This document shows positions 52,497 to 61,545 of a DNA stretch of 64,000 nucleotides, in pieces. Both the position numbers and the translations under genes were made by a program. Position 1 is the first letter of the stretch. Every line of letters begins with the position of its first letter. This DNA is from Blautia_A aquisgranensis (lineage in GTDB: Bacteria; Bacillota; Clostridia; Lachnospirales; Lachnospiraceae), in NCBI RefSeq assembly GCF_040096615.1, contig NZ_JBBMEJ010000006.1:1-64000 (forward strand), written 5' to 3'. The notes under the pieces are model-generated. The model saw only the letters and a program-made list of their open reading frames with translations. It made no database searches and was not told the DNA's origin.

Positions 52497-53597
52497 ATGG
52501 GAAAAAAGAAGTACGTGGCTTACGTGGGAACCTATACTCACGGAACCAGTAAAGGAATTCAGGTATATGATGTAGACGTAGAGAATGGAACACTTACAGA
52601 ACGCAGCGAGGTCGAGGTCAGCAATGCCTCTCACCTGGCAATCTCCAAGAACGGTAAATATCTGTACTCCATCGAGGATGAGGGTGTAGCCGTATTCAAG
52701 AGAGATGAGAATGGAGATCTTTCCCGTATTAACAGTGTAGATATCAACGGAATGCGTGGCTGTTATCTTGCAACAGATGTAGACGGAAGATATCTCTATG
52801 TAGCAGGCTATCATGATGGCAAGGTAACGGTTGTACATACACATAAAGACGGCCGTCTGGGAAGTGTTATGGACGGTGTGTTCCACAAGGGACTGGGAAG
52901 TGTTGCAGAGCGTAACTTCCGTCCGCATGTAAACTGTGTCCGCCCTACTCCGGATAACAAATATCTGTGTGCAGTAGATAACGGTATCGATCAGGTTAAG
53001 ATCTACCGGATCAACAAGAAGAAAGATAAGTTAGAGCTGGTTGATATCTTACGCTGCCCGAGAGAAAGCGGTCCGCGTATTATCCGTTTCAGTGATGACG
53101 GAAGATTCGCATATCTTCTTTTTGAGCTGAGCAACGAGGTTAAGGTGTACAGCTATGACGGAAGCGGCAAGAACCCGGAATTCGAGCTTCTGCAGAGTAT
53201 CACCACTCTTGGCAAGGAAGATGCCAACGACGCGATCCACAATGCAGCTTCCGGTATCTCTCTTTCCGCAGACGGCAAATATCTTTTCTGTACAACAGCA
53301 GGTGAGAATACTGTGACCATGTATGCGGTAAATCAGGAAACTGGTCTTCTGACAAAGAAATTTACACTTCCGATCAGCGGTGATTATCCGAAGGATCTTA
53401 TGATCTTCCCGGACAATAAGCACATTGCTATTGCAAACCATGGAAGCGACAGTATCACAGTCTTTACGGTGGATTATGAGAAAAATATCATCATGATGAA
53501 TGAGAAGCCGAGAAAGATTGAGACACCGAACTGTATCCATATCTGGCCGGTACCGGATATGTGGGAGAATACTTCCGAGGAAAGTACTGAAGAATAA
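52497..53597 (+). CDS. Lactonase-family seven-bladed beta-propeller protein
   Basis: 366 residues. Repeated blade motifs (YVAYVGTYTHGTSKGI, HLAISKNGKYLYS, GRYLYVAGYHDGKV, PDNKYLCAVDNG, SADGKYLFCTT) match the 6-phosphogluconolactonase family of Pgl type. Cytosolic, no signal peptide. The start is placed at the ATG following AGGAGG (12-nt spacing); a longer frame starts at 52467 without a ribosome-binding site. Hydrolysis of 6-phosphogluconolactone is likely but other lactones are possible. Confidence 0.85.
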   Translation: MGKKKYVAYVGTYTHGTSKGIQVYDVDVENGTLTERSEVEVSNASHLAISKNGKYLYSIEDEGVAVFKRDENGDLSRINSVDINGMRGCYLATDVDGRYLYVAGYHDGKVTVVHTHKDGRLGSVMDGVFHKGLGSVAERNFRPHVNCVRPTPDNKYLCAVDNGIDQVKIYRINKKKDKLELVDILRCPRESGPRIIRFSDDGRFAYLLFELSNEVKVYSYDGSGKNPEFELLQSITTLGKEDANDAIHNAASGISLSADGKYLFCTTAGENTVTMYAVNQETGLLTKKFTLPISGDYPKDLMIFPDNKHIAIANHGSDSITVFTVDYEKNIIMMNEKPRKIETPNCIHIWPVPDMWENTSEESTEE

Positions 53598-53612
53598 AAT
53601 TTAACAGACATA

Positions 53613-53666
53613 CAAAAAAGACAGGCTCAGGGACGAGCGAACACTTTTCCCGGAGTCTGTCTTTTT
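53613..53666. terminator. Terminator between lactonase gene and aroC
   Basis: AAAAAAGACAGGCTC pairs with GAGTCTGTCTTTTT around a large loop. It serves both convergent genes. Confidence 0.75.
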
Positions 53667-53682
53667 CTAATATTGGACGAAT

Positions 53683-54777
53683 CTACCTGTGATAAAACTC
53701 ATGGATGCGATCCATGCGTGCACTCATATTGGCAAAAAGCGCATCGGTGATCGTAAGAGCAGCCATGGCCTCTACAACAACGACTGCCCGCGGAACAATC
53801 ACAGGATCGTGGCGTCCCTTGATCTCAAGATCAAGTTTTTCTCCTGCACTGGTTACAGTAGCCTGTGGCTGACTGATGGACGGTGTAGGTTTGATATGGG
53901 CGCGAAGGATGATGTCGCTTCCGTCACTCATACCACCCATGATACCGCCGGCATGGTTGGAGGTTTTTGAGATAATACCGTTCTCTTGGGTAAAACCGTC
54001 ATTGTCCTGGGAACCGGTAAGTTGACTTACCTGGATACCATCGCCAATTTCCACAGCTTTTACAGCACCGATAGACATAATGGCATGGGCAAGAGTAGCG
54101 TCCAGCTTATCAAAAACCGTATCGCCGAGACCAGCCGGAACATTTTTGATCCGGCATTCAATGACTCCGCCTGCACTGTCCTGATTTTCCAGACATTTTT
54201 CCAGATATGCGGAGGCTTTTTCAGCAGCAGCGGCATCTGGCATACAAAGAGAATTGTTACGGATCTCTTCTTCCGAAAAAGTCTGAATTTCTACAGGACC
54301 AATGGATTTTGCGTAGGTAGTGAAGGTAATGCCAAGTTCATTTAAAAGTTTGATGGCGATGGCACCGGCTGCTACACGTCCGGCTGTTTCACGTCCGGAA
54401 GAACGGCCGCCGCCACGGTAGTCACGGAAACCGTATTTCTGGTCGAAGGTGAAATCAGCATGTCCCGGGCGATAGGAATATGCGATGTTTCCATAATCCC
54501 TGGAACGCTGGTCTGTGTTGCGGATCAGAAGAGAAATCGGGGTTCCGGTGGTTTTTCCCTCGAAAACGCCAGAAAGGATCTCGACCAGATCGCCTTCCTT
54601 ACGGGCGGTTGTGTAACGACTCTGACCGGGTTTACGGCGGTCAAGAAAAACCTGGATATCCTCCTCGCAGAGGGAAAGTCCGGCAGGACAGCCGTCAAGA
54701 ACAGCACCGATCGCCTTTCCATGAGATTCGCCCCAGGTGGTAACTACGAATTTTTTTCCGAATGATGACTGACTCAT
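53683..54777 (-). CDS. aroC: Chorismate synthase
   Basis: 364 residues. It converts EPSP to chorismate with reduced FMN, the last shared step of aromatic amino acid synthesis. Family signatures: TTWGESHGKAIGAVLDGCPAG, RRKPGQSRYTTARKEGD, YRPGHADFTFDQKYG, DYRGGGRSSGRETAGRVAAG and GGISD-like GGIMGGMSDGSDI. It stands alone rather than in an aro operon. Confidence 0.97.
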   Translation of the reverse strand: MSQSSFGKKFVVTTWGESHGKAIGAVLDGCPAGLSLCEEDIQVFLDRRKPGQSRYTTARKEGDLVEILSGVFEGKTTGTPISLLIRNTDQRSRDYGNIAYSYRPGHADFTFDQKYGFRDYRGGGRSSGRETAGRVAAGAIAIKLLNELGITFTTYAKSIGPVEIQTFSEEEIRNNSLCMPDAAAAEKASAYLEKCLENQDSAGGVIECRIKNVPAGLGDTVFDKLDATLAHAIMSIGAVKAVEIGDGIQVSQLTGSQDNDGFTQENGIISKTSNHAGGIMGGMSDGSDIILRAHIKPTPSISQPQATVTSAGEKLDLEIKGRHDPVIVPRAVVVVEAMAALTITDALFANMSARMDRIHEFYHR

Positions 54778-54811
54778 TTGTATAACTTCCTTTCGTTGGA
54801 ATTCTGGAATT

Positions 54812-54840
54812 ATTATATAGGAAGCAGGAAAAAATGTAAA
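54812..54840 (-). promoter_or_regulatory. Promoter of aroC
   Basis: Minus-strand TTTACA (54835-54840), a 17-nt spacer and TATAAT (54812-54817). Confidence 0.65.
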
Positions 54841-54922
54841 GAAGCGGGGAAAGCAGAATGAATTTTTATGTAAAGATCATGTGAAATTATAAGAAAGCTT
54901 CCATAAAATAAAAATGTATGAA

Positions 54923-54951
54923 TTGACAAAGCTATTTTGACTATTTATAAT
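54923..54951 (+). promoter_or_regulatory. Consensus promoter of corA
   Basis: TTGACA (54923-54928), a 17-nt spacer and TATAAT (54946-54951), a perfect sigma-A promoter. The transcript should start near 54958, which rules out the ATG at 54957 as the corA start and favours the GTG at 55005. Confidence 0.8.
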
Positions 54952-55004
54952 GAAAAATGAATTTTGCCCTGGCAAAAGAAAAGCAAAAGAAGGGAAGTGA
55001 AATC

Positions 55005-55946
55005 GTGGTAAGGATTTATAAGACAATAGACGGAGCCATCCACCAGATACAGGAACCGGAGGAGGGCTGCTGGATTGCGCTGACGAATCCGACGGCAACA
55101 GGGATTTTTGAATTTTCCGAGAAGTTTGATATAGAGGTTGACGATCTGCGATCCCCTTTGGATGAGGAAGAACGGTCACGTATCGAAGTTGAGGATAATT
55201 ATACACTGATCTTGGTGGATGTACCTATGATTGAGGAACGTAATGATAAGGACTGGTATGGAACGATTCCTCTTGGTATTATCGTTACAAATTCCATGAT
55301 CTTTACTGTCTGCCTGGAGGACACCCCGGTTCTGACCAGATTTATGGAGGGAAGAGTACGGAGCTTTTTTACCTATATGAAGACCCGTTTTATTTTCCAG
55401 ATCCTTTACAGAAATGCGAGTATGTACCTGCGTTATCTGCGTATTATTGACAAGAAGAGTGAGCAGGTGGAAGAGAAGCTGCACCTTTCCACAAGAAATG
55501 AGGAGCTGATTGAGCTCCTTGAGCTGCAGAAATCCCTGACATACTTTATCACATCACTCCGATCCAATGAGGTCGTGCTGGAGAAACTTCTGAAGATTGA
55601 CAGCATCAAGAAATATCCGGAGGATACGGATCTTCTGGAGGATGTTATCACAGAGAACAAGCAGGCAATCGAAATGGCTAATGTGTACAGCGGAATTCTG
55701 AATGGAACCATGGATGCTTTTGCGTCTATTATTTCCAATAATATGAACATCGTCATGAAGGTTCTGGCGATTATCACGATCGTTATGAGCATTCCGACGA
55801 TCGTGTTCAGTGCCTATGGAATGAACGTAGCCGGTTCCGGTATGCCGTTGTCTCAGAGTTCCTGGGGATTTCTGATCATTATCCTGTTCTCAGTAGCAAT
55901 CAGTGCTGTGGCAGCGATCATTCTTTCCAAGAAGCGATTTTTCTGA
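55005..55946 (+). CDS. CorA family magnesium/divalent cation transporter, GTG start
   Basis: 313 residues from the GTG that follows AAGGGAAG. A large soluble cytoplasmic domain (residues 1-250) ends in a long helix, followed by two transmembrane helices near the C-terminus. The CorA pore signature appears as AYGMNVAG between them. It ends with basic KKRFF. Pentameric CorA channels import Mg2+ and sometimes Co2+ or Ni2+; the ion used here cannot be told. Followed 31 nt later by the rhomboid-like gene, so the two may be co-transcribed. Confidence 0.9.
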   Translation: MVRIYKTIDGAIHQIQEPEEGCWIALTNPTATGIFEFSEKFDIEVDDLRSPLDEEERSRIEVEDNYTLILVDVPMIEERNDKDWYGTIPLGIIVTNSMIFTVCLEDTPVLTRFMEGRVRSFFTYMKTRFIFQILYRNASMYLRYLRIIDKKSEQVEEKLHLSTRNEELIELLELQKSLTYFITSLRSNEVVLEKLLKIDSIKKYPEDTDLLEDVITENKQAIEMANVYSGILNGTMDAFASIISNNMNIVMKVLAIITIVMSIPTIVFSAYGMNVAGSGMPLSQSSWGFLIIILFSVAISAVAAIILSKKRFF

Positions 55947-55977
55947 TTTTTTGAAGATTTTCTGAAAGGAGATTTTA

Positions 55978-56865
55978 ATGAAATTTATCAACAAACTTGA
56001 ACGTAAGTTTGGAAGATTTGGAATCCCGAATCTGACGGTCTATATCATTGGATGTTACGTGCTGGGATATTTTCTGGCCATGTTTGCACCGGGAGTCTTA
56101 AATATGATGAGCTTGGATATGTCCATGGTCATGAAGGGACAGATCTGGCGTCTTGTGACATGGGTGATCTATCCACCTTCCAGTGTTGGAGGAACAGGCA
56201 ATCTTCTGATGTTTCTTCTGGCTATCTTTTTCTTTTACTATCCGATCGGTACTTCACTGGAGCGTACCTGGGGAACCTTCCGGTATACATTGTATATTTT
56301 TTCGGGATTTCTGTTTACCGTGATCGCAGCGGTACTTCTGTATGCGTTTACAGGTGGTTATGTAACAATCGGCGGTTTTATGGTTCCATATGGAAGCATC
56401 TTCACAACGTACTATATCAGCCTTTCTATTTTCCTTGCATATGCGGTCACATATCCGGATCTGCAGCTTCTGCTTATGTTTGTTATTCCGATCAAGATGA
56501 AATGGATGGCATTTATATATGGACTTTTTATCGCATGGGATATTGTATCCTATCTTAGAGCAGGACTTTGGGTAGGCGTTGTCCCGATCGTGGCATCGCT
56601 TTTGAATTTTGTGATTTTCTATTTCAGTACACGGGATATGAACCGTTATAATCCGAAGGAGATTCACAGAAGACAGCAGTTCAAAAAAGCTATGGCTCCT
56701 ACAAGAACGGGCTATGGTCCGGACGGAATTGCCAAACACAAATGTGCGATCTGCGGACGCACGGAGAAGGACGATCCAAATCTGGAATTCCGTTTCTGCT
56801 CAAAGTGCAAGGGGAATTATGAATATTGCCAGGATCATTTATTTACGCACAAACACGTACAGTAA
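55978..56865 (+). CDS. Rhomboid-like membrane protein with C-terminal zinc ribbon
   Basis: 295 residues with about six transmembrane helices (from residue 18 to 220). IWRLVTWVIYPP resembles the rhomboid/derlin WR motif, but the GxSG nucleophile loop and catalytic His of rhomboid proteases are not visible, so it is probably a non-proteolytic family member. The C-terminal 60 residues are basic and then carry a zinc ribbon (CAICGR...CSKCKG, with CQDHLFTHKH at the end) facing the cytosol. Next to corA and pyk. The function is unknown. Confidence 0.65.
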   Translation: MKFINKLERKFGRFGIPNLTVYIIGCYVLGYFLAMFAPGVLNMMSLDMSMVMKGQIWRLVTWVIYPPSSVGGTGNLLMFLLAIFFFYYPIGTSLERTWGTFRYTLYIFSGFLFTVIAAVLLYAFTGGYVTIGGFMVPYGSIFTTYYISLSIFLAYAVTYPDLQLLLMFVIPIKMKWMAFIYGLFIAWDIVSYLRAGLWVGVVPIVASLLNFVIFYFSTRDMNRYNPKEIHRRQQFKKAMAPTRTGYGPDGIAKHKCAICGRTEKDDPNLEFRFCSKCKGNYEYCQDHLFTHKHVQ

Positions 56866-56892
56866 CATGAAAAAAGAGGGAGGATATTCAAA

Positions 56893-58329
56893 ATGAAAAG
56901 AACGAAGATCATCTGTACACTTGGACCTGCCAGCAACAACAGGGAAACACTGAAGGCTCTTATGGAGAATGGAATGGACATTGCCAGATTCAACTTTTCT
57001 CATGGAGACCATGAGGAGCAGAAGGGCCGTGTGGACATGATCAAGGAGCTTCGTGAGAAACTGGATATGCCTATCGCTATGCTTCTTGATACAAAAGGAC
57101 CGGAGATCCGTACCAGACTTTTAAAGGACGGGCAGAAAGTAAAACTGGAATCAGGGAACCAGTTTGTGCTTGGAATCGGTGATTTTGAGGGTGACGACAA
57201 AAAAGTTGCCATAACATATGAGACACTTTATAAAGATGTAAAACCGGGAAACAGAATCCTCATTGATGACGGACTGATCGAGCTTGAGGTTCAGGAGATT
57301 AAAGGAACCGATATCATCTGCAAGATCCTTAATGGTGGTGAGCTGGGAGAGAAGAAGGGTGTAAATGTACCTTACGTAAAAGTAAATCTTCCGGGAATCA
57401 CAGAGCAGGATAAGAGTGATATTCTTTTTGGTATTGAGCAGAAATTTGATTTCATTGCAGCATCTTTTGTCCGTTCTTCCGCAGTAATCCGTGAGATCCG
57501 TCAGCTTTTGGATGACAACGGCGGTCACGATATCGGTATCATTGCCAAGATCGAGAACGCAGAGGGTGTCGAAAATATTGATTCTATCATTGAGGTTTCT
57601 GACGGAATCATGGTTGCGCGAGGAGATCTTGGTGTAGAGATCCCGGCCAGCCAGGTACCACATATCCAGAAAGAGATCATCCGTAAGTGTAATGAGCATT
57701 ACACACCGGTTATTACGGCAACACAGATGCTGGATTCCATGATCCGTAACCCGCGTCCTACCCGTGCAGAGGTAGCCGATGTGGCTAATGCGATCTATGA
57801 CGGAACCGATGCGATCATGCTTTCCGGTGAGACAGCAGCAGGTAAATATCCGGTTGATGCCCTTCGTATGATGGCTGAGATCGCAGAGATGACAGAGCCA
57901 CACCTGGATTATAAGGTATTTATTGAGCATCGTTCCATGGACGGAAGAGAGCAGATCTCCAGTGCTGTAGGTCTTGCAGCTGTACGTACAGCCAAGAACC
58001 TGAAGGCAGACGCCATTGTAACACCTACCATGAGCGGAAATACAGCCAGACTGATTTCTAATTTCCGACCGAAGGTTCCGATCTATGCGATCACACCGAG
58101 CGCAACGATCCAGCATAAACTTCAGCTGATCTGGGGTGTAACACCTCTGAAAGGATATGAAAGAGACACAACAGACCATATCATATCACAGGCCATGAAC
58201 GTGGTTCGTACCCGTCATCTGATCCACAGAGGAGACCTTGTTGTATTTACAGCAGGAGACCCTGCGACCAACATGACAAACGGTCAGGGTGCAGTCACAA
58301 ATATGATGCACGTGATCGAGGCAAAATAA
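56893..58329 (+). CDS. pyk: Pyruvate kinase
   Basis: 478 residues. It makes pyruvate and ATP from phosphoenolpyruvate. Features: TKIICTLGPAS at the start, RFNFSHGDHEEQ, LDTKGPEIRT, the catalytic/cation region IIAKIENAEGVENID and MVARGDLGVEIP, and TATQMLDSM. It lacks the extra C-terminal PEP-utiliser domain found in Bacillus pyruvate kinases. It follows the rhomboid-like gene by 27 nt. Confidence 0.98.
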   Translation: MKRTKIICTLGPASNNRETLKALMENGMDIARFNFSHGDHEEQKGRVDMIKELREKLDMPIAMLLDTKGPEIRTRLLKDGQKVKLESGNQFVLGIGDFEGDDKKVAITYETLYKDVKPGNRILIDDGLIELEVQEIKGTDIICKILNGGELGEKKGVNVPYVKVNLPGITEQDKSDILFGIEQKFDFIAASFVRSSAVIREIRQLLDDNGGHDIGIIAKIENAEGVENIDSIIEVSDGIMVARGDLGVEIPASQVPHIQKEIIRKCNEHYTPVITATQMLDSMIRNPRPTRAEVADVANAIYDGTDAIMLSGETAAGKYPVDALRMMAEIAEMTEPHLDYKVFIEHRSMDGREQISSAVGLAAVRTAKNLKADAIVTPTMSGNTARLISNFRPKVPIYAITPSATIQHKLQLIWGVTPLKGYERDTTDHIISQAMNVVRTRHLIHRGDLVVFTAGDPATNMTNGQGAVTNMMHVIEAK

Positions 58330-58398
58330 GATTACCGGGCATTAGGGCAAATACTCTGAAAACGCCAGTAATGAAACGAAACAGGAGAGGCAGTTATT

Positions 58399-59688
58399 AT
58401 GAAAAAAGTACCATTTGTGACACTTGAGAAACTGAACGAGATTACTGAGAAATACCCGACACCTTTTCATCTCTACGATGAGAAAGGAATCCGTGAGAAT
58501 GCAAAAGCACTGAAAGAAGCATTTGCATGGAATAAAGGCTTCAAGGAGTTTTTTGCAGTAAAGGCAACACCGAACCCATATCTGATCAATATTCTTCAGG
58601 AGTACGGTTGCGGCTGTGACTGCTCCTCTGCAACTGAGCTCATGATGGCCAAGGCAGTAGGCTGCAAAAAAGGCGACATCATGTTCTCCTCCAATGATAC
58701 ACCGGCGAAGGAGTTCAAATATGCAGATGAGATCGGTGGAATCATCAACCTGGATGATATCACACATATTGAGACTGTTGAGAAAGCACTTGGAAAAATT
58801 CCGGAAGTGATCAGTTGCCGTTACAATCCGGGCGGAGTATTCAAGATCAGCAACGGTATCATGGATAATCCTGGAGATGCAAAATATGGAATGACCACAG
58901 AGCAGATCTTTGATGCATTCCGTATCCTGAAATCCAAAGGAGCCAAAGAGTTCGGAATTCATGCATTCCTTGCCAGCAACACCGTAACAAATGATTATTA
59001 TCCGATGCTTGCAAAGGTTATGTTCGAGCTTGCTGTTAAACTTCAGAAAGAAACAGGCGCACACATTAAATTCATTAACCTTTCCGGCGGAATCGGAATT
59101 CCTTACAAACCGGATCAGGAGCCGAACGATATCCGTGTGATCGGTGAAGGTGTCCGGAAGGTTTATGAAGAGGTACTTGTTCCGGAGGGAATGGGCGATG
59201 TGGCAATTTATACAGAGCTTGGACGTTTTATGATGGGTCCGTATGGCTGCCTTGTCACAAAAGCAATTCATGAGAAGCACACACACAAGGAGTATATCGG
59301 TGTAGATGCCTGCGCAGTTAATCTGATGCGTCCGGCTATGTATGGTGCTTATCATCACATCACAGTTATGGGCAAGGAGAATGAGCCATGTGATCACAAA
59401 TATGATGTGACAGGTTCTCTCTGCGAGAATAATGATAAATTTGCCATTGACCGTATGCTTCCGAAAATCGATATGGGAGATCTTCTTGTGATCCATGATG
59501 CAGGTGCACATGGTTTCGCTATGGGTTATAATTACAATGGTAAACTGAAATCTTCTGAGATCCTTCTTCATGAGGACGGAAGCTTCGAGATGATCCGCCG
59601 TGCCGAGACACCGAGAGATTATTTTGCGACATTTGACTGCTTCCCGATCTTCGAGAAACTTCTTCAGGATGAGGATGAGCTGAAATAA
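58399..59688 (+). CDS. Diaminopimelate decarboxylase-like PLP enzyme
   Basis: 429 residues of the fold-III (alanine racemase-type) PLP decarboxylases. The PLP Lys lies in FFAVKATPNPYL (about residue 56); NLSGGIGIPYKPDQ, YTELGRFM and GSLCENNDKFAIDR (with the active-site Cys expected for diaminopimelate decarboxylase) follow. Lysine synthesis is the likely role; related enzymes act on ornithine, arginine or carboxynorspermidine. No lysine riboswitch is seen in the 70-nt leader. Confidence 0.85.
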   Translation: MKKVPFVTLEKLNEITEKYPTPFHLYDEKGIRENAKALKEAFAWNKGFKEFFAVKATPNPYLINILQEYGCGCDCSSATELMMAKAVGCKKGDIMFSSNDTPAKEFKYADEIGGIINLDDITHIETVEKALGKIPEVISCRYNPGGVFKISNGIMDNPGDAKYGMTTEQIFDAFRILKSKGAKEFGIHAFLASNTVTNDYYPMLAKVMFELAVKLQKETGAHIKFINLSGGIGIPYKPDQEPNDIRVIGEGVRKVYEEVLVPEGMGDVAIYTELGRFMMGPYGCLVTKAIHEKHTHKEYIGVDACAVNLMRPAMYGAYHHITVMGKENEPCDHKYDVTGSLCENNDKFAIDRMLPKIDMGDLLVIHDAGAHGFAMGYNYNGKLKSSEILLHEDGSFEMIRRAETPRDYFATFDCFPIFEKLLQDEDELK

Positions 59689-59712
59689 AATAGAGATTAG
59701 GAGATCTTAACA

Positions 59713-59765
59713 AAAGACCTTCCGGGTATGTTGAATCTGATCACATGCAGGAGGGTCTTTTGTTA
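59713..59765. terminator. Terminator between lysA-like gene and MATE gene
   Basis: AAAAGACCTTCC pairs with GGAGGGTCTTTT; it can serve both convergent genes. Confidence 0.75.
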
Positions 59766-59784
59766 TGTAGGTATATTTATGCAG

Positions 59785-61167
59785 TTATTTCTGGATGCCG
59801 GAGATCTCTGCCATAGCTTTCCGGAACTCGAATGAGAAAAGGATAACAGTAAAAGTAACGGCCAGTATATCGGCAACCGGTTCAGCCATGTAAACCGCGT
59901 TTGTCTGATCGGCCCGGAAAATATGGGGCAGAATATAGATCAGCGGGATAACAAGTACGAATTTCCGGACAATGGCTACGATAATGGAATCTTTAGCTCG
60001 TCCAAGAGAGATAAAGGTCATCTGGCATGCAATCTGGATGCCGAAGATAAATACAACAGCCATGTAAATGCGGAGAGATGTTTTTGTAAAAGCAAGCAGT
60101 GTACTGTCAGAGGTGAACATTCCGGCGAAGATCTGCGGGAAGATCATGATGATCAGCCACAGGATCACAGAGTAGGTAACGCTTGTTTTCAAAAGAAGCT
60201 TAAATGTGGCACGTACACGTTTTTCGTTGCGGGCACCGTAATTGTAGCTGATAATAGGCTGAGCACCCTGTCCCAGTCCCTGAAGAGGAAGCATGGCAAA
60301 CTGCATAACACTGGTAAGAATGGTCATGGCTCCAACCGCCACATCTCCGCCATATTTCAGAAGAGAAGAGTTGTAGCAGACGGAAATGATGCTTTCACTG
60401 AGCTGCATGACAAAGAGGGAGGAACCAAGAGCCATACATGGCAGAAGAATCTCTCCTTTCAGCTTCAGAGTGCTTTTTCGAAGACGCAGAAATGTCTTTT
60501 TTCCAAAGAGGAAAGAAAGCACCCAGATACAGGAAAGTGCCTGTGAGATCACCGTTGCGAGAGCAGCACCGCGAACTCCCATGTGGAAACCGAAAATAAA
60601 GACCGGATCCAGGAGGATATTGGCGACTGCACCGATCAGAACGGAAAGCATGCCTGTTTTTGCGAAGCCCTGAGCTGTGATAAAATTATTCATGCCAAGC
60701 GTTAACTGGACGAAAATAGTTCCGATTGCATAAATATTCATATAGCCCACAGCGAAATCAATGGTGTTTGTGCTTGCACCGAAAGCCAGAAGGAAGCTGC
60801 GGTTTCCAAGAAGAAGGATAGCGGTAAGGATCACAGAAATGATGATCTGCATGGTGAAACAGTTTCCAAGCGTATGTTCTGCCTTATCGGTGTCATTCTT
60901 TCCCATAAAGATACTGGCTCTGGGAGCGCCGCCGTTACCGACAAGTGCAGCAAAGGCAGATACGACCATGATGAGTGGCATACAGACGCCGACGCCGGTC
61001 AGTGCCAAGGCACCGTCCCCTGGAATATGGCCAATGTAAATACGATCTACAATGTTGTAAAGCATGTTGATCAGCTGTGCGGCTACGGTAGGAAGTGCAA
61101 GACGAAGGAGCAGTTTTCCTACAGGCTCTGTACCCAAAAAACTTTTGTCTTTTTCCAATTTTTTCAT
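59785..61167 (-). CDS. MATE family efflux transporter
   Basis: 460 residues with about 12 transmembrane helices in two halves, typical of the NorM/DinF (MatE) family, for example LALPTVAAQLINMLYNIVD at the start and PLQGLGQGAQPIISYNYGA in the second half. It exports cationic drugs or metabolites using a sodium or proton gradient; the substrate is unknown. It lies downstream of tRNA-Leu on the same strand with a terminator between them. Confidence 0.93.
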   Translation of the reverse strand: MKKLEKDKSFLGTEPVGKLLLRLALPTVAAQLINMLYNIVDRIYIGHIPGDGALALTGVGVCMPLIMVVSAFAALVGNGGAPRASIFMGKNDTDKAEHTLGNCFTMQIIISVILTAILLLGNRSFLLAFGASTNTIDFAVGYMNIYAIGTIFVQLTLGMNNFITAQGFAKTGMLSVLIGAVANILLDPVFIFGFHMGVRGAALATVISQALSCIWVLSFLFGKKTFLRLRKSTLKLKGEILLPCMALGSSLFVMQLSESIISVCYNSSLLKYGGDVAVGAMTILTSVMQFAMLPLQGLGQGAQPIISYNYGARNEKRVRATFKLLLKTSVTYSVILWLIIMIFPQIFAGMFTSDSTLLAFTKTSLRIYMAVVFIFGIQIACQMTFISLGRAKDSIIVAIVRKFVLVIPLIYILPHIFRADQTNAVYMAEPVADILAVTFTVILFSFEFRKAMAEISGIQK

Positions 61168-61195
61168 TCCTTTCGTTTGTTTTTTGTCCCTTTAT

Positions 61196-61231
61196 ATGAC
61201 AAAAACCTAGCAGATTGCTCTGTCAGGTTCC
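61196..61231 (-). terminator. Terminator after tRNA-Leu
   Basis: On the minus strand AACCT and AGGTT pair around CAGA/TCTG, followed by TTTTT. Confidence 0.6.
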
Positions 61232-61241
61232 TAAATGTTAA

Positions 61242-61323
61242 TGCCGCTGGCCGGACTCGAACCGGCACGGATTGCTCCGCTTGATTTTGAGTCAAGTGCG
61301 TCTGCCAATTCCGCCACAGCGGC
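61242..61323 (-). tRNA. tRNA-Leu (anticodon CAA)
   Basis: An 82-nt cloverleaf with acceptor stem GCCGCTG/CAGCGGC, D-arm TGGCAGACGCA, anticodon loop CTCAAAA between CTTGA and TCAAG (anticodon CAA, reads UUG), the long variable arm expected of tRNA-Leu, and T-arm GCCGGTTCGAGTCCGGC. The discriminator is A. The 3' CCA is not encoded. Confidence 0.97.
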
Positions 61324-61461
61324 ATAACCGTTTATTATACTAACACAGAGAAAAATGATTTGCAAGGATTTTTTTTAGAATTGTGGAATTATATGGAAAA
61401 ATTTCCAATTCTAAAAAGTTTATGAAATCGGAGGTGCCCTCCTTGAAATAGACTGAAAAAA

Positions 61462-61491
61462 GTGGTACAGTGTGCTACAAAGCTGTACCAC
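61462..61491 (+). promoter_or_regulatory. Inverted repeat upstream of ftsH
   Basis: GTGGTACAG-N12-CTGTACCAC, nine perfect pairs, 55 nt before the ftsH start. It is neither CIRCE nor a CtsR box. It may be an operator or an mRNA hairpin; GGAGG-tgc-CCTCC lies 30 nt earlier. Confidence 0.45.
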
Positions 61492-61545
61492 CTGATATAG
61501 CACTGTGGATATAGCAATATACTATAAGATAACGGAGGAGACTGC

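Noticed and set aside
58330..58398. Possible lysine riboswitch before the lysA-like gene
   Set aside because: The gap is under 70 nt and lacks the conserved multi-helix core.
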